Of a DNA stretch of 18,295 nucleotides, positions 1 to 7,404 are shown one piece after another. Made by a program: the position numbers and the translations under genes. The DNA comes from an uncultured Mucilaginibacter sp. (GTDB lineage Bacteria; Bacteroidota; Bacteroidia; Sphingobacteriales; Sphingobacteriaceae), in the NCBI GenBank assembly GCA_946479225.1, contig CAMLFI010000011.1:1-18295 (forward strand), given 5' to 3'. Below the pieces are notes generated by a model. That model saw nothing but the letters and a program-made list of their open reading frames with translations, did not search any database and was not told the DNA's origin. The stretch's first letter is position 1. The number at the start of each line of letters is the position of its first letter.

Positions 1-1650
1 TTTATTGAGGCTTTGCAGAAAGCCTGTCAGAGTTTAGAGATCGGCCGCGCCGGTTTAGGTGCCGATGGCAGACAAAGCCGCAACCTTGACGAAATAATGC
101 ATAGCCTTGAGCACCCAAGCTGGGACAGGCTGTTCCATATATATGATGCTTTAAGCTTAGGCGTGCCGATTGAGTCTGTGCGTAAAGCTACCAAGATAGA
201 CCGCTGGTTCCTTAATCAGATAATGGAAGTGGTGTCAATGGAGAATGAATTGCGTAGATATTCTCTAAACAATATCCCGGAAGATTTCCTCTTTACGCTT
301 AAGCAAAAAGGATTTTCAGATCAGCAGATAGCGTATATATTGACCAATACTACCGAAGAGCAGGTTTACCAACGCCGCCAGGAGCTGGGCATACGCCGGG
401 TTTACAAAATGGTAGATACTTGCGCCGCGGAGTTCCCGGCCAAAACGCCTTACTACTATTCTACTTACGAGGGAGAGAACGAATCCATCGTTTCTGATAA
501 GAAAAAGATAATTGTATTAGGCTCTGGTCCTAACCGCATCGGTCAGGGTATTGAGTTTGATTATAGCTGTGTGCATGGTTTGTTAGCGGCTAAAGAGTCG
601 GGTTTTGAAGCCATCATGGTTAACTGTAACCCAGAGACGGTATCTACCGACTTTAACATGGCTGATAAGCTATACTTTGAGCCGGTATTCTGGGAGCACG
701 TGCGCGAGATCATCGACCTGGAGAAACCTTATGGTGTAATTGTTCAGCTAGGTGGCCAAACTGCCCTTAAAATGGCTGAGAAAATGCACGAGCATGGCAT
801 TAAGATCATCGGTACATCATTCAATGATATGGATATTGCCGAGGACCGTGGTCGCTTCTCTGACCTGTTAAAAGAATTGGAGATCCCTTATCCTAAATAC
901 GGCGTAGCCGAAAGTGCTGAAGAAGCAATTGAGGTTGCTCACCAGGTAGGTTACCCGGTACTGGTTCGCCCAAGTTATGTATTAGGTGGCCAGGGAATGA
1001 GCATTGTTATTAATGATGAGGACCTGGAGAAAGCAGTGGTAAGTTTGTTAAAGAACCTGCCCGGCAACCGTGTGTTGATAGATCACTTCCTTGATCGTGC
1101 GTCGGAAGCCGAATCAGATTCTATCTGTGATGGCGAGGACGTACATATCATCGGTTTAATGGAGCATATTGAGCCTGCAGGTATCCACTCCGGCGACTCG
1201 TACTCAGTGCTTCCACCTTTTGATCTGTCAGAAGAGGTGATCAAAAAAATGGAGGAATATACCATCAAAATTGCAAAAGCGTTAAACGTTTGTGGTTTAT
1301 TGAACATACAATTCGCCATAAAGAATGATAGCGTGTATGTGATAGAAGCTAACCCCCGGGCGTCTCGTACGGTGCCATTTATAGCAAAAGCTTACGATGT
1401 ACCTTACATTAACATTGCCGCTAAGGTTATGCTGGGTGTGGCCAAACTAAAAGACTTTACTATTGAGCGCAAGCTATGGGGTTATGCCATAAAAGAACCT
1501 GTGTTCTCTTTTGATAAATTCCCAGAAGTGGAAAAACAATTGGGCCCCGAAATGAAGTCGACAGGTGAGGCAATACGCTTTATACCCAACCTGCAGGATC
1601 CATATTTCAGGCATTTGTATAAAGAAAAATCAATGTACCTGAGCAAGTAG
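1..1650 (+). CDS. carB: Carbamoyl-phosphate synthase large subunit, C-terminal half (5' end outside window)
   Basis: The large subunit makes carbamoyl phosphate from bicarbonate, ammonia delivered by CarA, and two ATP, feeding pyrimidine and arginine synthesis. The reading frame is open from base 1, so the gene starts upstream; 549 residues are visible. They align from memory with E. coli CarB from about residue 380: the oligomerisation region including the conserved VDTCAAEF, then the second (carbamoyl-phosphate) ATP-grasp half with GPNRIGQGIEFDY, MVNCNPETVSTD, RPSYVLGG and EANPRASRTVPF (from nt 1345). The protein stops only 26 codons after GPEMKSTGE (nt 1543-1569). E. coli CarB continues for more than 100 residues as the MGS-like allosteric domain, which is absent here, with a clean TAG and no sign of frameshift. 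No partner carA is visible in the window. The family call is very secure. Confidence 0.97.
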   Translation, partial: FIEALQKACQSLEIGRAGLGADGRQSRNLDEIMHSLEHPSWDRLFHIYDALSLGVPIESVRKATKIDRWFLNQIMEVVSMENELRRYSLNNIPEDFLFTLKQKGFSDQQIAYILTNTTEEQVYQRRQELGIRRVYKMVDTCAAEFPAKTPYYYSTYEGENESIVSDKKKIIVLGSGPNRIGQGIEFDYSCVHGLLAAKESGFEAIMVNCNPETVSTDFNMADKLYFEPVFWEHVREIIDLEKPYGVIVQLGGQTALKMAEKMHEHGIKIIGTSFNDMDIAEDRGRFSDLLKELEIPYPKYGVAESAEEAIEVAHQVGYPVLVRPSYVLGGQGMSIVINDEDLEKAVVSLLKNLPGNRVLIDHFLDRASEAESDSICDGEDVHIIGLMEHIEPAGIHSGDSYSVLPPFDLSEEVIKKMEEYTIKIAKALNVCGLLNIQFAIKNDSVYVIEANPRASRTVPFIAKAYDVPYINIAAKVMLGVAKLKDFTIERKLWGYAIKEPVFSFDKFPEVEKQLGPEMKSTGEAIRFIPNLQDPYFRHLYKEKSMYLSK

Positions 1651-1709
1651 TATTTGTCAGCAGGGTGTTAATATTCACTTAGTTAAATCAAACCTGCCTG
1701 CCATTTGTT

Positions 1710-1717
1710 TATTTTTG
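1710..1717 (+). promoter_or_regulatory. Candidate -7 promoter element of the bacilliredoxin gene
   Basis: TATTTTTG matches the Bacteroidetes -7 consensus TAnnTTTG in every fixed position and lies 21 nt before the ATG at 1739. No TTG is seen at the expected -33 distance, so the call is tentative. Confidence 0.3.
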
Positions 1718-1738
1718 TAGAAATATTTTAAGAAAGTT

Positions 1739-2152
1739 ATGATGTACCCGGAATATTTGGTTGCCCCCATGCGGGAAGAGTTAACCAAAGTTGGTTTTGA
1801 AGAGTTAAAGGATGCTGCAGCCGTAACCAGTGCTGTAGAAAGTGAAGGAACTGTGTTTGTAGTGGTTAATTCTGTTTGCGGTTGCGCTGCTGCCAATGCA
1901 CGCCCTGCGGCGCGTATAGCTTCGCAAAACGCTAAACATCCTGATAAATTGGTTACTGTTTTTGCAGGCATGGAGAAAGAAGCTGTTGACAAAGCGCGTG
2001 CTTATATGCTGCCTTACCCGCCGTCGTCGCCCGCTATGGCTTTGTTTAAAGACGGTAAATTGGTTCATATTATTGAACGCCACCAAATTGAGGGTCGTCC
2101 TGCTCAAATGATAGCAGATAACCTGATCAACGCGTTTGAACAATATTGCTAA
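1739..2152 (+). CDS. BrxA/BrxB family bacilliredoxin
   Basis: This 137-residue protein belongs to the YphP/YqiW (BrxA/BrxB) family of thioredoxin-fold proteins, which in Bacillus remove bacillithiol from S-bacillithiolated protein cysteines. The family's CGC active-site motif is at residues 47-49 inside NSVCGCA, preceded by a hydrophobic strand (VFVVVN) and followed by the typical Ala/Arg-rich helix. MLPYPPSSP and FKDGKLVHIIERHQIEGR later in the chain are also typical. The length fits the family. The start is at tandem ATGs (1739 and 1742); MYPEYLV is the usual N-terminal pattern, so either could be used. An extra Cys is the last residue. The gene stands alone between carB and a clear terminator. 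That it acts on bacillithiol here is inferred from the family; no bacillithiol synthesis gene is visible. Confidence 0.92.
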   Translation: MMYPEYLVAPMREELTKVGFEELKDAAAVTSAVESEGTVFVVVNSVCGCAAANARPAARIASQNAKHPDKLVTVFAGMEKEAVDKARAYMLPYPPSSPAMALFKDGKLVHIIERHQIEGRPAQMIADNLINAFEQYC

Positions 2153-2177
2153 TTACAAGCGATATTAATGATATAAG

Positions 2178-2205
2178 CCGGTATGGGTTTCATGCCGGTT
2201 TTTTT
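2178..2205 (+). terminator. Rho-independent terminator after the bacilliredoxin gene
   Basis: Stem CCGGTATG / CATGCCGG (8 bp with one G-U pair), loop GGTTT, then seven T. It begins 25 nt after the stop codon at 2152. Confidence 0.88.
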
Positions 2206-2248
2206 ATGGACAAAAAGACGTTAATCCACACTTAGAGTGTAACATTTT

Positions 2249-2284
2249 AAGTATTTAACTGTCTTATCTATTAAAGTATTTAAC
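2249..2284 (+). repeat. 11-nt direct repeat upstream of the M1 peptidase gene
   Basis: AAGTATTTAAC occurs at 2249-2259 and again at 2274-2284, a 25-bp offset, in AT-rich DNA ahead of the ATG at 2326. Two copies about 2.4 helical turns apart could be a regulator site; this is inference. No convincing TAnnTTTG promoter was found in this leader. Confidence 0.4.
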
Positions 2285-2293
2285 AGAAAACTC

Positions 2294-2311
2294 GTTAATT
2301 CGCTCATTAAC
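2294..2311 (+). promoter_or_regulatory. Inverted repeat just upstream of the M1 peptidase start
   Basis: GTTAAT (2294-2299) and ATTAAC (2306-2311) form a perfect 6-bp inverted repeat around a TCGCTC spacer, ending 14 nt before the start codon. It could be an operator or a leader hairpin affecting ribosome entry. Confidence 0.3.
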
Positions 2312-2325
2312 TGATCAATTACTAC

Positions 2326-4815
2326 ATGAAAAAAACCATTTTTTCCGGTTTATTAACCGGTATTCTTGTTATTGGCTGCCTGGTGCGCCCGGCAGTGGCT
2401 CAGCAAGCTAAGCCAGAGGAAGCTCATTCTGCTGTCTATCGCGCAACCTATCCCCGCATAAACGATCTTATCCACACCAAATTGGATGTTCGCTTCGATT
2501 ATAAAAAGCGATACCTGTACGGTAAAGAATGGGTTACTTTAAAGCCACATTTTTATCCAACCGATACCTTAAGACTTGATGCTAAAGGAATGGATATAAA
2601 AGCTTTGGCGGTTGTAAAAGAGGGTAAAAATGTACCGCTTAAATACACCTATGATAGCCTTACACTGGCCATTACTTTAGATAAAGTTTACCGAAACAAC
2701 GAAAAATATACCATCTATATTGATTACACATCAAAGCCGAACAACCTCAAAGCCAAAGGTAGTGCAGCCATAAACGATGCCAAGGGTTTGTATTTTATAA
2801 ATCCGGATGGTACCGATAAAGATAAGCCGGTGCAGATATGGACACAGGGCGAAACAGAGAGCTCATCGGCATGGTTCCCAACCATTGAAAGTGGATCGCA
2901 AAAAACCACTGACGAGATCAGCATGACTGTGCCAGCCAAGTACGTTACCTTGTCAAACGGTAAATTAACTGCACAAAAAACTAATACTGACGGTACTCGT
3001 ACTGATACCTGGAAAATGGAGCTGCCGCACTCGCCTTACCTGTTTATGATGGCTGTGGGCGATTTTAAAATATATCACGATAAATGGCGCGACAAACCAG
3101 TTGATTACTACCTGGAAGCGAAATATGCCCCATATGCAAAAGACATTTTTGGCTTAACGCCGGAGATGATGGAGTTTTACTCAAAAACGCTGGGGGTTGA
3201 CTATCCATGGAACAAATACGCACAGATTGTTGTGCGCGATTATGTGAGTGGCGCTATGGAAAACACCACAGCTACGCTGCATGGGGCATATGTGCAGGCA
3301 ACTAAACGGGAGCTAATGGATACTTATTACGGCCAGGGACCAAGTACAATAGCCCATGAGCTGTTTCACCAGTGGTTTGGCGATTATGTTACTGCCGAAA
3401 GCTGGAGCAACCTAACCGTAAATGAGTCGTTTGCTGATTTTAGCGAGACGATGTGGGCTGAGCACAAATACGGGAAAGACGAAGGTGATGCACATATTCA
3501 TCAGGATATGCTTACCTATATGAGATCGCCCGGCGCAGAAACGAAAAACCTTGTCCGGTTTAATTATGATGATAAGGAAGATGTTTTTGATCAGGTTACT
3601 TATCAAAAAGGGGGGCGTATTTTATATATGTTACGCAACTATTTAGGTAACGATGCTTTTTACAAGGGCCTGAATATTTACTTAAAAACCAATGCATTCA
3701 AAGCCGGCGAAGCTCAGCAATTGAGGCTTGCCCTTGAGGAAGCAAGCGGCCTGGATCTGAACTGGTTCTTTAATCAATGGTATTATAATGCCGGTCACCC
3801 GCAGTTAAATATCAGCTACAAATGGGATGATGCCAAAAAAATGCAGACCGTTTATTTGGCGCAAACCCAGCCAGGCGATGCCTTTGTTTTACCTATGGCT
3901 GTTGATATTTATGCCGGCGGTAAAAAAACACGTCATAAAATATGGATGCGCAGTAAAGCAGATACATTAACATTCGCATCTGCTACCAAGCCCGATCTGG
4001 TGAATGTTGATGGTGATAAGGTTATTTTAGCAGAAAAGAAAGACGCCAAAACATTAAATGAGTTTGCTTTCCAGTATGACAATGCATCATTATTTCTTGA
4101 TCGCCTTGAAGCCATGCAGGCTGCTGTGCCTGCACAAACCGATAAGGTAGCGCAAGGGATTTTGATAGCGGCGTTGAAAGACAAGTACTATGGCTTACGC
4201 GCGTCGGCCATTGCGGCGTTAAAGATGACCAACGACGAGGTGCGTAACGCAGCACAACCGATACTGACTAATCTTGCACAAACCGACCCTAATACTTTGG
4301 TACGTGCAGCAGCAATTACCGCTTTAGGGAAACTTAAAGCACCCGGAATGATGAATGTATTTAAGGAAGCAGCTAAAAACGAATCATACGCTGTGCAGGG
4401 CGCGGCCTTAAATGCTATAACACTGTTAGATGCACCGCAGGGGTTTCAATTGGCTAAAGGATTTGAAAAAGATAATAAAGGAGCCCTTACTACCGCCATT
4501 TTAGGTGTTTACGCTGCTAATGGCAGCGATGCGGAGTGGCCTTTTGTATATGATCAGTACAAAGAAGCCGGCGCTCAAACCAGGTATAACCTGGCAGCAG
4601 CATTTGCCGGAATGGCGGGTAAAGTAAACAACCCGGTTTACGCCCAACAGGCGATAAATGAACTTAAAGCTTTTGGTTTACAATATAAAGCGCAAGGCAT
4701 AGCACCCAATATAATAAAGGTATTGGAGGCCTTGAAGGCCGCCCGCGCACAGAAGAATGACGCAGCATCAGCAACAGCAGCGGATGAGGCAATTAAAGCT
4801 ATTAACGCGGCTTAA
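2326..4815 (+). CDS. Secreted M1 family zinc aminopeptidase
   Basis: An 829-residue metallopeptidase expected to remove N-terminal residues from peptides in the periplasm or outside the cell. A Sec signal peptide (KK, hydrophobic core, PAVAQ) covers about residues 1-26. The substrate-binding GAMEN motif is at 309-313, the zinc site HELFH at 344-348 with the third ligand Glu367 in NES (HExxH-x18-E, the M1 signature), and the likely catalytic Tyr is 426 in TYQKGG. Residues about 20-300 form the usual beta N-terminal domain. After the catalytic region a beta segment (about 490-570) is followed by a helical, HEAT-like C-terminal part (about 590-800) with repeats such as YYGLRASAIAALK and TLVRAAAITALGKL. 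The end is Ala-rich. It is a single gene between its own leader and a shared convergent terminator. Substrate preference cannot be read from the sequence. Confidence 0.95.
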   Translation: MKKTIFSGLLTGILVIGCLVRPAVAQQAKPEEAHSAVYRATYPRINDLIHTKLDVRFDYKKRYLYGKEWVTLKPHFYPTDTLRLDAKGMDIKALAVVKEGKNVPLKYTYDSLTLAITLDKVYRNNEKYTIYIDYTSKPNNLKAKGSAAINDAKGLYFINPDGTDKDKPVQIWTQGETESSSAWFPTIESGSQKTTDEISMTVPAKYVTLSNGKLTAQKTNTDGTRTDTWKMELPHSPYLFMMAVGDFKIYHDKWRDKPVDYYLEAKYAPYAKDIFGLTPEMMEFYSKTLGVDYPWNKYAQIVVRDYVSGAMENTTATLHGAYVQATKRELMDTYYGQGPSTIAHELFHQWFGDYVTAESWSNLTVNESFADFSETMWAEHKYGKDEGDAHIHQDMLTYMRSPGAETKNLVRFNYDDKEDVFDQVTYQKGGRILYMLRNYLGNDAFYKGLNIYLKTNAFKAGEAQQLRLALEEASGLDLNWFFNQWYYNAGHPQLNISYKWDDAKKMQTVYLAQTQPGDAFVLPMAVDIYAGGKKTRHKIWMRSKADTLTFASATKPDLVNVDGDKVILAEKKDAKTLNEFAFQYDNASLFLDRLEAMQAAVPAQTDKVAQGILIAALKDKYYGLRASAIAALKMTNDEVRNAAQPILTNLAQTDPNTLVRAAAITALGKLKAPGMMNVFKEAAKNESYAVQGAALNAITLLDAPQGFQLAKGFEKDNKGALTTAILGVYAANGSDAEWPFVYDQYKEAGAQTRYNLAAAFAGMAGKVNNPVYAQQAINELKAFGLQYKAQGIAPNIIKVLEALKAARAQKNDAASATAADEAIKAINAA

Positions 4816-4833
4816 TAAAAAAAGCGCATAAAC

Positions 4834-4870
4834 AAAAACGGGCATCCACTAAAAATGGGTGCCCGTTTTT
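4834..4870. terminator. Bidirectional terminator between convergent M1 peptidase and envelope operon
   Basis: A 15-bp inverted repeat (4834-4848 with 4856-4870; core ACGGGCATCC / GGGTGCCCGT with one G-U pair), loop CTAAAAA. The stem ends in A5 on one side and T5 on the other, so it can terminate transcripts from both directions. Confidence 0.88.
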
Positions 4871-4886
4871 ATTTATGTAATTGATC

Positions 4887-5681
4887 TTATTTTTTAGTGC
4901 AGGTTTCCGTAATTGCCGTCCGTCTTGTGGCCGTATAGACAACACCGTTCACCATTTCGTAGCCTGTAGATACTATTTGTGAATAACGTTTCAAGACAAG
5001 CCCGGTATTATTATCAATTAATATGGTGCCATTAATGCGGCTGTTTAAATTTCCCCCTAATTCCGACGATTTGAACGTGATTGTAGTGGTGCGTGGCGTT
5101 GTGGCATAAATGGTATAGGTGGTTTGCGTTTTAGGAGTATTAATCGGCCATGAATATCCCTTTTTTAATGTGCTGTTTGGTGGAAAACCGGCAAGGAAGG
5201 GTAGCGCTGTTCCCGCCTGAAAATTTTCAGGTTGAATGCCCGAAAAAGACAAAAGCGTATCGTTTAGCCTCACAGGTGGCTTGGTTTCTAATATTTCACC
5301 CTTGTTATTAACACCAACCTGTAATTTGGCTCGCCCCAAATTTTGCAACCCAACCTGGATCATCGAATTAGGATCGGCCGCTTTGGCTGAAGAATATATA
5401 AAGGATTGGTCCATAGCGCTTATGGTGTCAATAAGTTTCGTTGTTGAAATAGCAATTGATGCCCCCTGCATATTTGCATCTGTTACTTTGTATGACCGCA
5501 CCATAGTTGATGATGAGCTTACATCCAACTTTTGACTGCCACGTTGTAAAACACAGTTTGACCGCACAAGCACTTCACGCTGAAACTCCTCTCCCTTTTT
5601 AAATTTACTTTGCGCACTTGAAGCGATGCTTATTACTATAAACAAAAGGGCTAGCGAATATTTTAAACTGACATTTTTCAT
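4887..5681 (-). CDS. Small secreted beta-rich protein, DUF6263-like (third gene of envelope operon)
   Basis: A 264-residue protein of unknown function. Residues 1-23 are a clear Sec signal peptide ending SSAQ. The mature part is rich in Ser, Thr and beta-forming residues. The pattern of an opening KKGEEFQREV strand, a central LQVGVNNKGEILE strand and a closing GTILIDNNTGLVLKRYSQI block resembles the Bacteroidetes secreted family DUF6263; this is from memory and weakly held. A Cys pair (Cys43 and one four residues from the C-terminus) could form a disulfide. Its ATG follows the stop of the upstream gene after only two bases, so the two are almost certainly translated from one message. Location is probably periplasm or outer-membrane inner face. 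Confidence 0.8.
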   Translation of the reverse strand: MKNVSLKYSLALLFIVISIASSAQSKFKKGEEFQREVLVRSNCVLQRGSQKLDVSSSSTMVRSYKVTDANMQGASIAISTTKLIDTISAMDQSFIYSSAKAADPNSMIQVGLQNLGRAKLQVGVNNKGEILETKPPVRLNDTLLSFSGIQPENFQAGTALPFLAGFPPNSTLKKGYSWPINTPKTQTTYTIYATTPRTTTITFKSSELGGNLNSRINGTILIDNNTGLVLKRYSQIVSTGYEMVNGVVYTATRRTAITETCTKK

Positions 5682-5683
5682 TT

Positions 5684-6340
5684 TTAGTTCGGTGTGATTA
5701 TCAGTTTAAAGTCTATGGTTTGTGGCACGCCCGGCGTGTTCCACAATACAGTACCTATAGGCGGCCCCGAAAAAGTAACGGGCAAACTTACTTTGGGTAT
5801 AAGGGGCAGCCCGGTATCGCGCGTGTTTGGAGCAACAGAGCCCACAGGCTCCGGCGGAATAGGTGGCATATCGGGAGCCAAGGGTATCGGCATATTGCCG
5901 GAGATAGGCTCGGGCATATCCTGCAACGAGCGGTCTGGCATGTTGGGCACTTCAGGCATTTCGGGCATCGGAATACCTGAAAATGCAATCAGGACATCGG
6001 CAGTTTCGGGTTGTTGAGGCTGGCTCGCATCGGGCGGTGTTGCAGAAATAGGGGCCAACTGCAATACAGAAACTGCGGCCACGGGCTGAACACCCGCCGG
6101 CACATCAGCAAATGGCAAAGCCACAGTCCCCGTATTGCCTGCACGACCTTCGACGTTTCCCTTGGTTATTGTCCCGGGTGCTACCGGAGGCGGCACGTTC
6201 CAATCAGACTGATTGCTGCTTTGTGCATTTGCTTTATTAAAGAAACAGGCGTAAATTAGAAAAACTATTATAACAGATACCAGAACGCGCCCTGTTCTTC
6301 GGTTCACCCTCGCATTTGCCTCTTTATAGTTCGGTCCCAT
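5684..6340 (-). CDS. Signal-anchored Pro/Met-rich protein with tandem octapeptides (second gene of envelope operon)
   Basis: An unrecognised 218-residue protein. A basic N-terminus (RVNRRTGR) precedes one hydrophobic segment at about 19-34 ending in KANAQ, so it is either a signal peptide or an inner-membrane anchor. The rest is low-complexity and Pro-rich. Residues 133-164 form four octapeptides beginning NMP, DMP, NMP and DMP, and two more MP dipeptides lie just before them (125 and 128). The tail (VSLPVTFSGPPIGTVLW, then IDFKLIITPN) looks like beta strands. I chose the ATG at 6340, 5 nt after the previous stop, over the in-frame ATG at 6373, because the longer form would overlap the upstream gene and only add an unusual leader. 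Coupling to both neighbours suggests a shared envelope role, perhaps a periplasm-spanning linker. Function unknown. Confidence 0.75.
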   Translation of the reverse strand: MGPNYKEANARVNRRTGRVLVSVIIVFLIYACFFNKANAQSSNQSDWNVPPPVAPGTITKGNVEGRAGNTGTVALPFADVPAGVQPVAAVSVLQLAPISATPPDASQPQQPETADVLIAFSGIPMPEMPEVPNMPDRSLQDMPEPISGNMPIPLAPDMPPIPPEPVGSVAPNTRDTGLPLIPKVSLPVTFSGPPIGTVLWNTPGVPQTIDFKLIITPN

Positions 6341-6345
6341 TTTAA

Positions 6346-7179
6346 TTATCTTTTTATTGAAAGCGGATAACATATAACGAATGATGCGTTCACCTTATCT
6401 GAAGAAAATCTGGTTAAGTTGGTTAATCCAACGCCAATCGCCAACGGTTTCTCAAACGGTTTAATTCCGAGAGAACATCCCAGATTCATCCCCGACCATT
6501 CCGCATTAAAGTTAACTTTTTTAAGTACTTCATAGGATATGCTTCCAAATATAGCCGTTCCATGGTAGCCTCTGCCTGCTTGTATATCGCGCGGGCTTTT
6601 TCTGTAAAATCGACCGGTGCCGATACCTATGGTATAGCTCAATTTTGAGCTCCCAGGATTTAACGATGATGGAAGGGATTGAATAGCATGGCTAAAGGCA
6701 ATATATAGCGTTGAGCCCGGAGAGTCACTAATTTTTGGATCTGCAAATAACTGCATAGCTCCGGCTGAAATACTACTGCCCAAAAAAACACGACGACTTA
6801 CCGACAAATTCCCCGAAAAGTTGCTCACATTTGATATATCAGTAGCATTAAAGCTAACCGCAATGTTTACTGCGCGCTCCGGATCGCCAAAACAAAAGCC
6901 AGCGAAAGATATAAGGTCTGGATCTGTTCCATAGGGCTCCATATTGTTGCCCCCCACTCCTCCAAATATATAACTACCAAAGCCACCCCAACCTGAAGGA
7001 ACGGTTATGCTCTGTAAAACAGGGTTTGGCAAAAGCTCTTCTCTGGAGCCTTTAATCGGGGCCAAAAGCACATCCATTCGTTTCTGCAAGGCGTCCTCAA
7101 ACGGGCTTTGGGCAAATACACTGTTAAAACTTAACAAGCCACCAACCATCAGCGCTAAATATTTTAAGCGCCGCCGCAT
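6346..7179 (-). CDS. Predicted outer-membrane beta-barrel protein (first gene of envelope operon)
   Basis: A 277-residue secreted protein with signal peptide MRRRLKYLALMVGG...SVFAQ. The mature part has a Gly-rich segment (GWGGFGSYIFGGVGG), then alternating amphipathic strands: RAVNIAVSFNATDIS, NLSVSRRVFLGSSI, TLYIAFSHAI, KLSYTIGIGTGRFY, TAIFGSISYEVL, VNFNAEWSGMNLGCSLGI, LAIGVGLTNLTRF and NASFVICYPLSI. This pattern fits a small outer-membrane barrel of 8-12 strands. An in-frame ATG at 7209 would add ten residues; 7179 gives the more normal signal peptide and is preferred. The gene leads a minus-strand operon with the two genes that follow at 5 and 2 nt spacing. TATATTTA at about 7235-7242 on the minus strand is a 7/8 match to the promoter -7 element. 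No specific family is recognised. Confidence 0.78.
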   Translation of the reverse strand: MRRRLKYLALMVGGLLSFNSVFAQSPFEDALQKRMDVLLAPIKGSREELLPNPVLQSITVPSGWGGFGSYIFGGVGGNNMEPYGTDPDLISFAGFCFGDPERAVNIAVSFNATDISNVSNFSGNLSVSRRVFLGSSISAGAMQLFADPKISDSPGSTLYIAFSHAIQSLPSSLNPGSSKLSYTIGIGTGRFYRKSPRDIQAGRGYHGTAIFGSISYEVLKKVNFNAEWSGMNLGCSLGIKPFEKPLAIGVGLTNLTRFSSDKVNASFVICYPLSIKR

Positions 7180-7210
7180 TAATTTGCAAGCCCTCGGGGT
7201 AAAGGTCATA

Positions 7211-7294
7211 GGTAATTAGGCTGTATTTTTAAGTAAATATATCATTCTATTTTAAAACTTTTTGCCTTAAGCTTAATATGCCAAGGTAATTAGG
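7211..7294 (+). repeat. Direct repeat GGTAATTAGG in the divergent intergenic region
   Basis: GGTAATTAGG is found at 7211-7220 and 7285-7294, flanking the likely promoter area of the minus-strand envelope operon (7179-7300). Two exact 10-mers in 84 bp could be regulator sites or chance in AT-rich DNA. Confidence 0.3.
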
Positions 7295-7315
7295 TGTAAA
7301 GTTACCAGATATTCA

Positions 7316-7326
7316 TTCCTTAGGAA
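7316..7326. promoter_or_regulatory. Palindrome TTCCTTAGGAA, possible operator
   Basis: TTCCT-T-AGGAA is a perfect 5-bp palindrome around one central base, between the divergent envelope operon and the small membrane-protein gene and 18 bp before the proposed -33 element at 7344. Confidence 0.25.
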
Positions 7327-7343
7327 ATACCACCCACCTTGTA

Positions 7344-7374
7344 TTGTTCACATTTTTGTTACGTCCTAAACTTG
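7344..7374 (+). promoter_or_regulatory. Candidate Bacteroidetes promoter of the small membrane-protein gene
   Basis: TTG at 7344-7346, a 20-nt spacer, then TAAACTTG at 7367-7374 (one mismatch to TAnnTTTG). Transcription would start near 7381, giving a leader of about 25 nt before the ATG at 7405. Confidence 0.45.
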
Positions 7375-7404
7375 TATCATCAAAACATAAAACAACAGTA
7401 AGCC

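Noticed and set aside
5694..6259. Several plus-strand ORFs opposite the Pro/Met-rich gene
   Set aside because: They are mirror translations of the low-complexity repeat region; the minus-strand frame has the signal segment and operon spacing.
6341..6373. Longer start for the Pro/Met-rich protein
   Set aside because: It would overlap the upstream gene by 28 bp; the ATG at 6340 sits just after that gene's stop, as in the next junction.
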